Positions 1 to 9,730 of a stretch of DNA of 60,210 nt are shown piece by piece; position 1 is the stretch's first letter, and each line of letters starts with the position of its first letter. A program made the position numbers and the translations under genes. A model generated the notes under the pieces. The model was not told the origin of the DNA, ran no database searches, and saw only the letters and a list, made by a program, of their open reading frames with translations. This stretch comes from Acidimicrobiaceae bacterium (GTDB lineage: Bacteria; Actinomycetota; Acidimicrobiia; Acidimicrobiales; RAAP-2). The DNA lies in the NCBI GenBank assembly GCA_003155135.1, contig PMFN01000043.1, forward strand, positions 1 to 60,210. The letters run 5' to 3'.

Positions 1-3000
1 CGGCGTGGCCGTCACCGTGGTCGTGGTAGCGGCCTGGGCGACGGTCAGGCTCTCCGTGCTCGAGGTGGCGGTCGGGAAGTTGGCGTCACCCGAGTAGACG
101 GCGGTGAGGGAGGCATAGCTGCCGACGGTGAGCTGGGTGGCGCCGAGGGTGCAGGTGCCCGCCCCGTTGGCCAGGGTGAGCGTGCAGAGGATGGTGGTGC
201 CGTTCTTGACGCTGACCGTGCCGGTCGGGGTGCCCGCCGGTGAGGTGACGGTGACGCTGAACAGCCCGGTGAGGCCCTCGTTGCCGTAGGTGACCGAGGC
301 CGGGGTGACGGCGAGGGCGACCGTCGGGGCGGAGGCCTGCGTCACGGTGAAGGACAGGGCGGGGGTCGAGGCCGACCCGGCGATGTTGGCGTTGCCGCCG
401 TAGGTGGCCACCACGTTCGGATAACTGCCCGGGGCGAGCTGGGTGGCGCCGAGCGCACAGGTGGTCGCCGGCAGCGTGATGGTGCACAGCGTGGTGGTGC
501 CGCTGGTCACCGTGACCGTGCCGGTCGGCGTGATGCCCGAGGGGGTCGGGGTGACCGTGGCGGTGAAGACCTGGGTGGTCTCGCTGCCGTAGGCGACGGT
601 GGTCTTGGCGAGGCTCAGCGTGGTGGCGGTGGCCGCTTGGGTGATGGTGAGGGGGGCGACGCCCACGCTCGGGGAGAAGTTGGTATCGCCGCCATAGGAG
701 GCGAAGACGGTGTAGCTGCCGACCGGCAGCTGGGTGGCGCCCAACGTGCAGGAGGCCGTCCCTCCGGCGAGCGTCAGCGTGCACAAGGTGGTGGCACCTG
801 CGGTCAGTGTCACCGTTCCGCCCGGGATACCGGCGTACTGCGGGGACACCGTCACCGACAGCGTCGAACTCTGCTCTGACCCGTAGATGGCGGACACCGG
901 CGTGGTGGTGAGGCTGGTGGAACTCGCGGCCCGCAGCACGGTGAGGGTCTGGGTGCTCGAGGTGGAGGCGGGGAAGTTGGCGTCACCCTGGTAGACGGCG
1001 CTGAAGGAGGCCGGTCCCACGGGATAGGCGGTCGCCGCGAGCGGGCTGCAGGCACCACGACCGGCGAGCAGCGTGATCATGCAGATCTCCGTCGTCCCCT
1101 GTTCGACGACCACCGTGCCGGTGGGCGTGCCCGTGTTGCCGGGGGGGGCCGTGACGCTGACGGCGAAGACCGTGCCGCCCTCGTTCCCGTACGGGGTGCT
1201 CGAGGGGCTGATGGTCAGTGCCGTCGTCGGGCTGCCTGACTGGTTGATGACGAGCGGAGTGCTCGCACTCGACGACGGCGCGTAGTAGGAGTCGCCGCCG
1301 TACGAGGCGACCACGCTGTAGGTGCCGGCCGGGAGCGTCGAGTCAGCTGGCGCGCAGTAGGCCGGGCTGCTCGAGAGCGTGTAGGTGCACACCGTGTACG
1401 TGGCCGATCCCGACGTCGCCTTCACCGTGACCTGGCCCGAGGGGTTGGGGGGGGCTGGTGAGGGATTGATGGCCACGATGTTCGGAGCGACGGACGGGGC
1501 GAACTGCAGTGCGCTCTCCGACCCGAAGGTGCCCGTGGCCGGTGCGACGAGCGTGGTGGTGCTCGCTGCCGTGGTCACGGTGTAGTTGGCACTCGACCCG
1601 TTCGACGGCAAGAAGTTGGTGTCTCCGCTGTAGGCGGCCACATAGGTGTAGCCGCTGCCCGGGGGCACCTGCGTCCCGCTCGTGCCGCAGGAGCCAGTGC
1701 CGTTGGAGAGGGTGACGGTGCACAGCGGGCTGGCGATGCCCTGGGCCGTGATCGTCACGGTCCCCGTCGGTGTCCCGGCGATCTGTGGGAGCACAGTGAC
1801 CGTGAAGGTCTTGGGCGTCCCGTACGCCGACGTACCCGCCGGCGACACGCTTACCGATGTCGTGGAGGTGGCCTGGAGCACGTTGACGGTGGCTGCCCCG
1901 GTGAGGGCCGGGACCTTCTGGAAGTTCGAGTCGCCGCTGTAGGTGGCGGTGAAGACGACATTATTGGCCGCCGGGAGCAGCACGCTCGACGTGCAGCCGG
2001 CCGGGCTCGTACCGAGCGTCCAAGTGCAGAGCACGGTCGAGCCAGTCTCGCTCGAGGTGACACTGACGGTGCCGCTCGGGACGGTGAGCGGCACCGGCGG
2101 GGTCACACTCAACGCGAAGAACGGGTACTGCCCGTAGATCGGGCTGGGGGGAGAGACCGAGATGCCGACCGTCGCAGGCGAGGGCGTGATGAAGACGTTC
2201 AGCTGGGCGCTCGCACCTGCCGCAAAGTCCGAATCACCGCCGTAGACCGCGGCGAACTGGGCGGCCCCGGCCGGGATGGCGCCGGCGAGGGAGGTGGGTG
2301 TGTAGGTGCAGGAGCCCTGGTTGCCCGACGATGCCGTGAGGGTGATCGTGCACAGCGCCGGCAGGCTTTCATCGGGAGGGGCCTTCGGGTAGTAGATGGA
2401 GACCGTCCCGGTGGCGATCGTCGCTGCGATCTGCGGGGAGAGGGTCACGCTGAAGGTGATCGGGTGCCCGTAGACGACCGGGCTGGGGGATGCAGTGAAC
2501 TGCCCAACGATGATGCTCTCCTGGGCAATGCTCTGCGTGGTCGACCCGCTGGAGGAGAGGAACGACGGGTCACCCGCGTAGGAGCCGGTGAAGGGGACGT
2601 CGGTGCCCCAGGGCACCTGGGCGGAGCTGAAGCACGTCCCGGAACCCGACGCGTTGAGCGTGATGGTGCAGAGTGCCCCGCTGACCCCCGGGGTGGTGAC
2701 GACCACTGACCCCGACGGGGTCCCGCTGTAGCCGCTGTTGGGTGCCACGGTCGCCGTGATGGCGAGGGTCTGGCCCGAGACCGGCTCGGAGCCTGGCTCT
2801 GAGGCGGACGCGACGGTGACGGTGGTGGTGGTCGGGGCCCGCAACACGGTGAGCGAGAGTGAGCCGGTCGAGCTGGCGTAGCTCCTCGGGTTGGTGGGGT
2901 CCGTGTAGTTGGCGTGGACCACCTGGGTGCCGCCAGGAATGCCGGCGTCGAGATAGCAGGTCGCCTGGGGCGGGATGGCGGAGTTGAGCACCGGGTTCGA

Positions 3001-6000
3001 CTGGGATAGGTCACACGTCGCCGGAGTGCCGTTCACGTCGAATGCAATGGTGCCGGTCGGCAGCGCCGACCACCCGGCCGAGGGGTTCACCGTGGCCGTG
3101 AGGAGCACCGGTTGGCCCGAGGTGGGGCTCGAGGGACTCGCCGTCACTGTGGTCACGGTCGAGAAGAGCACCGCCTTGTACTCGAACGAGTTGGCCGAAG
3201 CCGACGAGGCGTACCCGGTATTGCCCGAGGTGTCCGAGTACAAGACCGTGTAGACGTCGTCGCCCTCGGGCAGCGATGTGGTGCACGAGACGGTGCCGAG
3301 CGGCGTGGTGCCCGCGGTCATCGTGATGGGGACCGTCGTCCCACCGTTTCCGGCGCAGATGATGGGCTGGCCGTTCACGAGGAAGGTGGCATAGCCGTCG
3401 CCGTTGGCCGTGAAGGAACCCGTCGTGTTGTCCGGGTACGGGTAGCCGGGGTCACACGGCGCCAACGGTCCCGACGCGGTGGCCGGACACGCCCAGGTGG
3501 CAGCCGACACCTGGGCGGTGAGTGTGACCTGCTGGTGGACGTTGTAGATGGGCCCACCCGAGCCGGTCGCGGTCGGAGAGGCGGTCGTCAGGGTGGTGGT
3601 CGTGTCGTTCGGTACGAAGTTCTGGGCGATGCTCGGGATGGTGGTCGTGTCGAGATCGAGGAAGTTCCCGCTCGCCCCCGCGGTGAAGCTGGCCGTGATG
3701 ACGTGGGGCCCGACGGTCTCGTTGGCTGCCGACGTCGCGCACGCGGCGCTCGCCACCCCCGACGCCCCGCTCACCACCACAGCCGTGCAGATGGCCGAGC
3801 CCCCGTCGTAGAAGGTCACCGTGCCGTCTGGGGTGACGAGGCCCGGTCCGGGATCGCTCACGGTGAGGGTGTAGGTGGCAACCGTGCCCACGGGCCGGGC
3901 GTTGCGGTCCGTGCTCAGCACGGCGTTCGGAGCCACAGCGGTGAAATAGAGCTGGCTCGACGACGCTGGTCCCGCCGGGGCGAAGGAGAGATCGCCGCCG
4001 TAGCTCGCGTTGATGGTGAGTGAACCGGAGTTGGCGACCGTGAAGTTCGGGCTCGAGTAGCCGCCCGTGCAGGTCGCCGTGCCGTGGGATCCCACCGACG
4101 CCGTGCAGAGCTGGCGGCCGAGGGAGTCGGTGAAGGTCACGGTCCCGGTGGGGGTGAGCGCGTTCCCGCTCCCCGCCGGCGTCACGATGGCGCTCACGTG
4201 GAGCGGCTGGCCGGCCGCGCACGGGTTCGACGGGCCGCAGTCGGGCACCGTCGCCACAGTGGTGATCGTCGCCTGGTTCTGCTTGACCACCTGGCCGTAC
4301 GGGGCCGAGGTGTTGTCCGACCCGAGGTAGTTGCTGTCGCCGCTGTAGATGGCGGTGATGGCGTGGGTGCCGAGGATCAAAGACCCACTCGGCTCCATGC
4401 AGGTCACCGAGAACGGGGCGCTCGGCGTGAACCCGGTCGCCGAGGCGCAGGTGATCGGGGTGCCGCCGTCGAAGAACGAGACGGTCCCTGTCGGTGCCAG
4501 CAGCGCCCCCGAACCCGGCGACACCGTCGCCGTGTACGTCACCGGCACCCCGACCTGGGAGGGGTTGCCCGCACTCCCCGACCCGGCGTTGGTCACCTTG
4601 ATGGTGGAGGAGGCCTGCACCACGACCTGGGTGAGGGTGTCGGTCGGCAGGTTGGTCGGCTGGTAGTTGGCGTCGCCCAGGAACTGCGCGGTGATGGTCT
4701 GGCTCCCGACCACCATGGCCGCACCCGGCTCGACGCAGGTGTACGTCGACGAGTTACCACTCGAGCTGGTTGGGGCGGCCGCGGTGCAGAACGTCGCCGT
4801 CGGCGACGTCTGGAACGCCACCGGCCCGGTCGGTGCGAAGATCGAGTTGCCGCTCACGATGGCGGTGTAGGTGACCGGGACGCCCGGGAACGACGGTGAG
4901 CCCGAGGTCTGGATGACGGTGGTGGCCGAGTTGCCCGTGTTGGGGGCTACGACCTGGACGTTGTGGGTCGTGGTCTGGGCGAAATAGGCGTCGCCCGAAT
5001 ACGCCGTCGTGAGCACGTGGTCGCCGCCCCCCATGTCCGTGCCCGGCTGGGTGCAGGTCCCCGATCCCGCCGACAACGTGATGGTGCAGGTGAAGGCGCT
5101 GAGCGAGTCGGTCAGGCTCACGGTGCCGGTCGGCGTGAGGGTGCTCGAGTTGGCCGGAGTCACGCTGACCGTGTAGGTGACCGAGGCGGCGAGCGGAGAC
5201 GGGGAGGCCGGGTTGGCGCTGAAGTGCACCGTGACCGCCCCGGCTTGGACCACCTGGGGGAACGGTGTCGCCGAGTTGTCCGAGGCGTCGAAGTTCGCAT
5301 CACCGCTGTAGGTGGCGACGATGTCGTGGGTGCCGATGGTGAGGTCGCTCGCTGGCTGGGGCGTCGCGCACGTCGCGCTCGAGACCCCGCCGGCGCCGGC
5401 GGTAAGCGTGGCGATGCAACTCCACCCGCTCGACGCCTCCGAGAACGTGATCGTCCCGGTCGGGCTCAGCGTGGCGCTTGTCCCGGCGGTGACCGTTGCG
5501 CTGTAGGTCACGGCCACACCGCCCGACGACGGGCTGTTGGGGTTGCTCATGACGGCGACCGTCGTGCTGTCCTTGTTCACCGACTGGGTGAAGGCGGGTG
5601 ACGTCGAGCCGGTGAAGTTGGGGTCGCCCGTGTTCGAGTAGGTGGCGATGATCGAGTGGGCTCCCGCCGTCATGGCGCTGCCCGGCTCGGTGCACTGCGC
5701 CTGCGCGCTCCCACCCGACCCCGAGAGCACCACTCCGGTACAGAGTTGGGTCACCCCGTCGCTGAAGGACACGGTGCCGGTGGGCGTGAACCCCGACGAG
5801 CCGTCGGCGACCGTGGCGGTGTAGGTCACCGCCGCGCCGACCACCGACGGCGACCCCGAGGACGTGACGGTGGTCGTTGTCGTGGCGGTGCCCACCACCT
5901 GCGAGAGCGCCGCGGCCGTCGAGGCGGCGAAATTGCTGTCGCCCTCGTAGCTGGCGGTGATGGTGTGGGCCCCCCCGGTCAGGGACCCCCCGGCCTCGAT

Positions 6001-6981
6001 ACACACCGCCGACGCCACCCCCCCGCTGCCGGTCCCGAGGGGCTCGGTGCACACCGGCGTGGTCGCGCCGTTGTCGAAGAAGGACACGGTGCCTGTCGGG
6101 TCGAGGATCGAGCCGGCCGCGGTGACGGTCGCCGTGTACGTCACCGGCGCGCCGAGCGACGAAGGGTTGGGGAGCGACTGAAGGACCGTCGTGGTGGGGC
6201 CGACCGTCACCGGTTGATTGAGATTGGCGCTTGACCCGGTGTAGTTCGTGTCACCCGACCACGTGGCGCCGATGGCGTGCGTGGTGGCGGCGTCGAGTGC
6301 GGTCCCCGGCTCGGTGCAGGTGGCCGTGGCCGTCGAACCCGTGCCGCTGAGCGTCCCCGAACAGGTCCAGACTCCGTCATCGCTGAACGAGACACTGCCC
6401 GACGGGGTGAGCGATCCGGGCGTGCCGACCACGGTCGCGGTGTAGGTCACCGGCACCCCGGCGGTGGAGCCGCCCGGCAGCGAGGAGGAGAGGGTGAGGG
6501 TGCTTGAGCCCGTGGCCACGGTGAGCGGGCCGACAGATCCGCTCGCCGCAGCGAAGTAGCTGTCGCCGGCGAAGGCCGCCGACACCGTCAACGGCCCGGC
6601 GGCGATCCCAGCACCGGGTTCGGTGCACTGATACGACGCGACGCCGGTGCCGGTGGTGGCGCTCGACGAGGTCGGCGGGACCGTGCATGTGTAACCCGAG
6701 GCCTCGTCGGTGAGCGTGACCTCCCCGCTCGGCACGGTTACGTCCCCGCTGGGGGCGCTGACCGTCGCTTCGAGCGTGGCGTCGGTGCCGACCAGCGGAG
6801 GATTCGGGCTGGTCGACACCGAGACGGTCGCGACGACGGACCCTACTGCTCCGGCGCTCGCCTCGAGCAGGCCGAGACTGCCGAGCGGGACGGCGATCCC
6901 GAGCAGCGCCGCCAGGGCGGCACGCCCCGCGTGCCGGCGGGGCGCGCTTCTGGTTGGGCTTGCTTCCCGCCGTACACCCAT
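1..6981 (-). CDS. Giant secreted Ig-like repeat protein (C-terminus outside window)
   Basis: One frame stays open from an ATG at 6981 to the left edge (2,327 codons, no stop), so the C-terminus is missing. I checked the frame at several points (around 4200, 3000 and 60) and it is continuous. Residues about 1-45 look like a signal peptide: an Arg-rich start, a hydrophobic AALAALLGIAVPLGSLGLL core, and an ASA-like cleavage site. The rest is about 21 tandem modules of roughly 95-110 residues, each with a PTGTVSF/TVTV strand, an LCTITL-type strand, a TCT strand and a closing YSGDxNF/Y motif. This is the pattern of bacterial Ig-like group 3 (Big_3_5-type) domains. Most modules carry two Cys, one in the LCT strand and one in the TCT strand, which suggests one disulfide per domain. 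A surface or adhesin-like role is inferred. No anchor is visible because the end is cut off. The gene lies downstream of menD on the same strand but is functionally unrelated to it. Confidence 0.9.
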   Translation of the reverse strand, partial: MGVRREASPTRSAPRRHAGRAALAALLGIAVPLGSLGLLEASAGAVGSVVATVSVSTSPNPPLVGTDATLEATVSAPSGDVTVPSGEVTLTDEASGYTCTVPPTSSSATTGTGVASYQCTEPGAGIAAGPLTVSAAFAGDSYFAAASGSVGPLTVATGSSTLTLSSSLPGGSTAGVPVTYTATVVGTPGSLTPSGSVSFSDDGVWTCSGTLSGTGSTATATCTEPGTALDAATTHAIGATWSGDTNYTGSSANLNQPVTVGPTTTVLQSLPNPSSLGAPVTYTATVTAAGSILDPTGTVSFFDNGATTPVCTEPLGTGSGGVASAVCIEAGGSLTGGAHTITASYEGDSNFAASTAAALSQVVGTATTTTTVTSSGSPSVVGAAVTYTATVADGSSGFTPTGTVSFSDGVTQLCTGVVLSGSGGSAQAQCTEPGSAMTAGAHSIIATYSNTGDPNFTGSTSPAFTQSVNKDSTTVAVMSNPNSPSSGGVAVTYSATVTAGTSATLSPTGTITFSEASSGWSCIATLTAGAGGVSSATCATPQPASDLTIGTHDIVATYSGDANFDASDNSATPFPQVVQAGAVTVHFSANPASPSPLAASVTYTVSVTPANSSTLTPTGTVSLTDSLSAFTCTITLSAGSGTCTQPGTDMGGGDHVLTTAYSGDAYFAQTTTHNVQVVAPNTGNSATTVIQTSGSPSFPGVPVTYTAIVSGNSIFAPTGPVAFQTSPTATFCTAAAPTSSSGNSSTYTCVEPGAAMVVGSQTITAQFLGDANYQPTNLPTDTLTQVVVQASSTIKVTNAGSGSAGNPSQVGVPVTYTATVSPGSGALLAPTGTVSFFDGGTPITCASATGFTPSAPFSVTCMEPSGSLILGTHAITAIYSGDSNYLGSDNTSAPYGQVVKQNQATITTVATVPDCGPSNPCAAGQPLHVSAIVTPAGSGNALTPTGTVTFTDSLGRQLCTASVGSHGTATCTGGYSSPNFTVANSGSLTINASYGGDLSFAPAGPASSSQLYFTAVAPNAVLSTDRNARPVGTVATYTLTVSDPGPGLVTPDGTVTFYDGGSAICTAVVVSGASGVASAACATSAANETVGPHVITASFTAGASGNFLDLDTTTIPSIAQNFVPNDTTTTLTTASPTATGSGGPIYNVHQQVTLTAQVSAATWACPATASGPLAPCDPGYPYPDNTTGSFTANGDGYATFLVNGQPIICAGNGGTTVPITMTAGTTPLGTVSCTTSLPEGDDVYTVLYSDTSGNTGYASSASANSFEYKAVLFSTVTTVTASPSSPTSGQPVLLTATVNPSAGWSALPTGTIAFDVNGTPATCDLSQSNPVLNSAIPPQATCYLDAGIPGGTQVVHANYTDPTNPRSYASSTGSLSLTVLRAPTTTTVTVASASEPGSEPVSGQTLAITATVAPNSGYSGTPSGSVVVTTPGVSGALCTITLNASGSGTCFSSAQVPWGTDVPFTGSYAGDPSFLSSSGSTTQSIAQESIIVGQFTASPSPVVYGHPITFSVTLSPQIAATIATGTVSIYYPKAPPDESLPALCTITLTASSGNQGSCTYTPTSLAGAIPAGAAQFAAVYGGDSDFAAGASAQLNVFITPSPATVGISVSPPSPIYGQYPFFALSVTPPVPLTVPSGTVSVTSSETGSTVLCTWTLGTSPAGCTSSVLLPAANNVVFTATYSGDSNFQKVPALTGAATVNVLQATSTTSVSVSPAGTSAYGTPKTFTVTVLPQIAGTPTGTVTITAQGIASPLCTVTLSNGTGSCGTSGTQVPPGSGYTYVAAYSGDTNFLPSNGSSANYTVTTAASTTTLVAPATGTFGSESALQFAPSVAPNIVAINPSPAPPNPSGQVTVKATSGSATYTVCTYTLSSSPAYCAPADSTLPAGTYSVVASYGGDSYYAPSSSASTPLVINQSGSPTTALTISPSSTPYGNEGGTVFAVSVTAPPGNTGTPTGTVVVEQGTTEICMITLLAGRGACSPLAATAYPVGPASFSAVYQGDANFPASTSSTQTLTVLRAASSTSLTTTPVSAIYGSEQSSTLSVTVSPQYAGIPGGTVTLTAGATTLCTLTLAGGTASCTLGATQLPVGSYTVFASYGGDTNFSPSVGVAPLTITQAATATTLSLAKTTVAYGSETTQVFTATVTPTPSGITPTGTVTVTSGTTTLCTITLPATTCALGATQLAPGSYPNVVATYGGNANIAGSASTPALSFTVTQASAPTVALAVTPASVTYGNEGLTGLFSVTVTSPAGTPTGTVSVKNGTTILCTLTLANGAGTCTLGATQLTVGSYASLTAVYSGDANFPTATSSTESLTVAQAATTTTVTATP

Positions 6982-7068
6982 CGCTCGGTTTGGCCCGTCC
7001 TTGTGGCCCGCCTGGCCACTCCACCGATGACTACCGACATGGTCCGACACCAGTCGATCGGCGAACGA

Positions 7069-7074
7069 ACATTA
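7069..7074 (-). promoter_or_regulatory. Possible -10 element for the Ig-repeat gene
   Basis: TAATGT on the minus strand matches TANNNT and would give a leader of about 80 nt before the ATG at 6981. No convincing -35 is seen 16-18 nt upstream. The alternative is read-through from menD, whose stop is 141 nt upstream of the ATG. Confidence 0.3.
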
Positions 7075-7122
7075 GCCGCCGGTCGTGCCGTGCTCGCGCA
7101 TGCTCGACGAGCGACTGCAGGC

Positions 7123-8943
7123 TCAGTTGGACTCGGGATCGGGGTGGCCGAAGAGCGCGCCGACCCGCTCAGCGACTCGGGCATGGATGCGGTCGTGGGT
7201 CGCCACATTGGAAGGTCGAGGACGGGCGACGACCCGGAGCACGGACAGCCCCTTGCTGCCCACGAGCTCATGGAGCCCGGCCAGCAGCTCCTCGGCGTTG
7301 TGCGCCTCTCTCACCACGAGCCCGAACCCCCGGGCCACGGCGGCAACGTCGGTGCGCTGAGGCGTCCCGAACAGCCGCTCGAAGGTGCTCTCTGGCAACG
7401 CGGCCGCCTGCGGCAGGAACTCGAAGATCGCCCCGCCACCGTTGTCGACGACCACGAGCGTGCAGCTGCCCGCCTGCTCCGAGGTCGCTCCCTGGACAAG
7501 GGAGGACGCGTCGTGGAGGAACGCCAGGTCCCCGAGCAGGCCCACCACCGGCCCAGGGTTGGCTGCAGCCACACCCTGTGCAGTGGAGCTCACCCCGTCG
7601 ATGCCGTTTACGCCCCGGTTGGATAACACCCGGGGCGATGCAGCGAGCGCCGGCGTGAACCATTCGATGTCGCGGACCGGCATGGAGGAGGCGACCAGCA
7701 CCGTGGCGGTCGGCGGGAGTGCACCAAGGAGCGCCCGCGAGATGGCAGGCTCCGACAAGCCCTCCTCCGGTCCGGCCTCCTCGACGAGCTCGGCGCCGAT
7801 CGCTGCTTGGGCGGCGCGTTCGCAGCGCTGCCACCGCTCGAGCCACGAGGGATCGGCCCCCCCGGTCGCGGGCGCCTCGAGGACCGTGTCGAGCCAAGCC
7901 TCGGCTGATGCCACGATCAGGCTGTCGGCCTGGCGATCGGGATCCGACCACCGCCACCACGGATCGACGACGAGCACCTCGGCACCCCCGCGCGAGGCGG
8001 AGGAGAGGAATCCGGCCAGGACCTTGGACGCCCAGCGCTCCCCCAGCAACACGACCACCTCTGGTGAGAGCGCCGTTGCGGCGGTCTCGGAACGCAAGAT
8101 GGCATCGGCGGCGGCGACCACGTTCGGGTGCGGGAGCCGGCAGCCCGACCTCGGGTCGGCCAGCACAGGCCAGCCCAGGCGCTCGGCCAGTGCCAGCACC
8201 CGCTCGGGGGGTCCCCCACCCGCGCCCACGACAAGGATCCCGCGGCGTCCGGCCAGGTCGACCTCTACGCCCAGCTGAAGCGACATGGTGGCCGGACGCG
8301 CCACCCGGTGCCAAGGGAGCCCGCCGGGTCGTCCGGGCGGCAGCTGTTCCACCTCGCCCAGGAGCGGCTCACGAAAGGCGAGGTTCACGTGCACAGGTCC
8401 GGGCCCGAGCGGGCCCTCCGTCGTCTCGGCGATGAGCCGCGCCCCGAGCGAGCGCCAGGTCGCCCGCGTGGTGCCGTCGGGGACGCCCGGCTCGGCGAAG
8501 AACCGCGTGGCGGCGCCGAAGAGGCGGTGCTGGTCGATCGTCTGGGCGGCGCCCACGTCGTGCAGCTCCGGCGGCCGGTCTGCGGTGCAGACGAGCATGG
8601 GCACCCGGGACGCGTCGGCCTCGAGCACCGAAGCATGGAGCTCGGCCGCCGCCGTGCCGCTGGTCACGCACACCACAGCCGGGCGCCCCGTGGCCAAGCC
8701 GAGACCCACGGCGAAGAACCCCGCACCCCGCTCGTCCAGCCGGACATGGAGTTCCAGCTCGGGCCGGGCGGCCAGGGCCAGGGCCAGCGGCGTGGAACGC
8801 GAGCCGGGGCAGACCACCGCTTCGGTCAGCCCGGCGCGCACCCACTCGTCAACCAGGGTGGCCACGAAGGTCGCCTGGACGGAGCCCGGCGACGGCGAAC
8901 TGCCAGCGCCGCCGCTCCCATCGGGCTTCGGTACGCTCACCAT
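7123..8943 (-). CDS. menD: MenD: SEPHCHC synthase (menaquinone biosynthesis)
   Basis: ThDP- and Mg-dependent enzyme that adds 2-oxoglutarate-derived succinic semialdehyde to isochorismate, the first committed menaquinone step, in the cytoplasm. The 606-residue product shows the family signature CPGSRSTPL (about residues 45-53), the ThDP-activating Glu in LDERGAGFF (E71), the TSGTAAAEL segment, and the C-terminal ThDP/Mg motif GDLAFLHD. Length is normal for the family. The ATG at 8943 is followed directly by GTG. A longer frame to 8985 is possible but would run further into menH on the other strand. The divergent menH starts 2 bp away at 8946, so the menD promoter must lie inside menH; I see no TANNNT element close to this ATG. 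menA, menB and menE follow nearby. Confidence 0.95.
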   Translation of the reverse strand: MVSVPKPDGSGGAGSSPSPGSVQATFVATLVDEWVRAGLTEAVVCPGSRSTPLALALAARPELELHVRLDERGAGFFAVGLGLATGRPAVVCVTSGTAAAELHASVLEADASRVPMLVCTADRPPELHDVGAAQTIDQHRLFGAATRFFAEPGVPDGTTRATWRSLGARLIAETTEGPLGPGPVHVNLAFREPLLGEVEQLPPGRPGGLPWHRVARPATMSLQLGVEVDLAGRRGILVVGAGGGPPERVLALAERLGWPVLADPRSGCRLPHPNVVAAADAILRSETAATALSPEVVVLLGERWASKVLAGFLSSASRGGAEVLVVDPWWRWSDPDRQADSLIVASAEAWLDTVLEAPATGGADPSWLERWQRCERAAQAAIGAELVEEAGPEEGLSEPAISRALLGALPPTATVLVASSMPVRDIEWFTPALAASPRVLSNRGVNGIDGVSSTAQGVAAANPGPVVGLLGDLAFLHDASSLVQGATSEQAGSCTLVVVDNGGGAIFEFLPQAAALPESTFERLFGTPQRTDVAAVARGFGLVVREAHNAEELLAGLHELVGSKGLSVLRVVARPRPSNVATHDRIHARVAERVGALFGHPDPESN

Positions 8944-8945
8944 CC
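8932..8945 (+). promoter_or_regulatory. Leaderless promoter of menH, inside menD
   Basis: TACGCT at 8932-8937 is followed by 8 nt and then the GTG start at 8946, so the mRNA should begin at or next to the start codon. The element lies in the first codons of the divergent menD. No -35 match is seen. Confidence 0.6.
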
Positions 8946-9710
8946 GTGCAGCAGCTCCACGTTGAGGCGTCCGGGGAGGGCCCACCGCTCGTGCTCGCCC
9001 ACGGCTTCACCCAGACGGGCCGCTGCTGGGGGTCCCTCGGCAATCTGCTCCGCACCAACCACGAGCTGCGCGCCGTGGACCTCCCCGGACACGGGGGGAG
9101 CAGCGACGTGCGCGCCGATCTGGTCGAGGCGGGCAACCTGCTCGCCGAGGCGGGCGGTAGCGGGACCTTCGACCTCCTCGGCTACTCGCTGGGCGCTCGC
9201 ATCGCGCTCCACGCCGCCCTCTCCCGGCCGGAGCGCATCGGTCGGCTGGTGCTGATCGGGGGCACGCCCGGCATCGTCGATGCCCCGGCCCGGCAGGTCC
9301 GGCGCCAGCGGGACGACGAGTTGGCCGAGGAGCTCGAGCGCTCGGGTGACGTCGACGCCTTCATCGACCGCTGGCTCACGAACCCGATGTTCGCCCGCCT
9401 GCCGCACGACCCCGCAGCCGTCGCCGAGCGCAAACGAAACACGGCGCCGGGACTGGCTTCGAGCCTGCGCCTGGCCGGCACCGGCACGCAGGCGCCCCTG
9501 TGGGAGCGCCTGTCGACGCTCGAGCTGCCGACCCTCCTCGTGGTCGGCACGACCGACGTGCGCTTCACGGCCATCGCCGAGGCCATGGTGCACGCCGCTC
9601 CCAATGCCGTGCTCGCCCTGGTCGCCGGTGCGGGGCATGCGGCCCACGCAGAGCAACCTGCTCTCACTTCCCGCATCATCGGGTCCTGGTTGGCGCAGAC
9701 CCCCCACTGA
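8946..9710 (+). CDS. menH: MenH-like alpha/beta hydrolase (SHCHC synthase)
   Basis: An alpha/beta-hydrolase of 254 residues, the usual MenH length. The oxyanion motif is LAHGFTQTGRCW (about residues 17-28), the nucleophile Ser is in GYSLGAR, the acid is in VVGTTDVRF and the His is in GAGHAAH, giving a complete triad. MenH removes pyruvate from SEPHCHC, the MenD product, to give SHCHC. The head-to-head position with menD strongly supports this role over a generic esterase. The start is GTG at 8946. There is no ribosome-binding site, but a TACGCT hexamer 8 nt upstream fits leaderless transcription. The gene converges with menA, leaving only 20 bp between stops and no obvious terminator hairpin. 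Confidence 0.9.
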   Translation: MQQLHVEASGEGPPLVLAHGFTQTGRCWGSLGNLLRTNHELRAVDLPGHGGSSDVRADLVEAGNLLAEAGGSGTFDLLGYSLGARIALHAALSRPERIGRLVLIGGTPGIVDAPARQVRRQRDDELAEELERSGDVDAFIDRWLTNPMFARLPHDPAAVAERKRNTAPGLASSLRLAGTGTQAPLWERLSTLELPTLLVVGTTDVRFTAIAEAMVHAAPNAVLALVAGAGHAAHAEQPALTSRIIGSWLAQTPH

Positions 9711-9730
9711 CCCCACTGACGCCCGGCGCC

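Noticed and set aside
86-784. Several 60-230-codon frames within the Ig-repeat gene
   Set aside because: They are off-frame readings; the single minus-strand frame at 6981 with repeated GDxNF motifs is the real one.
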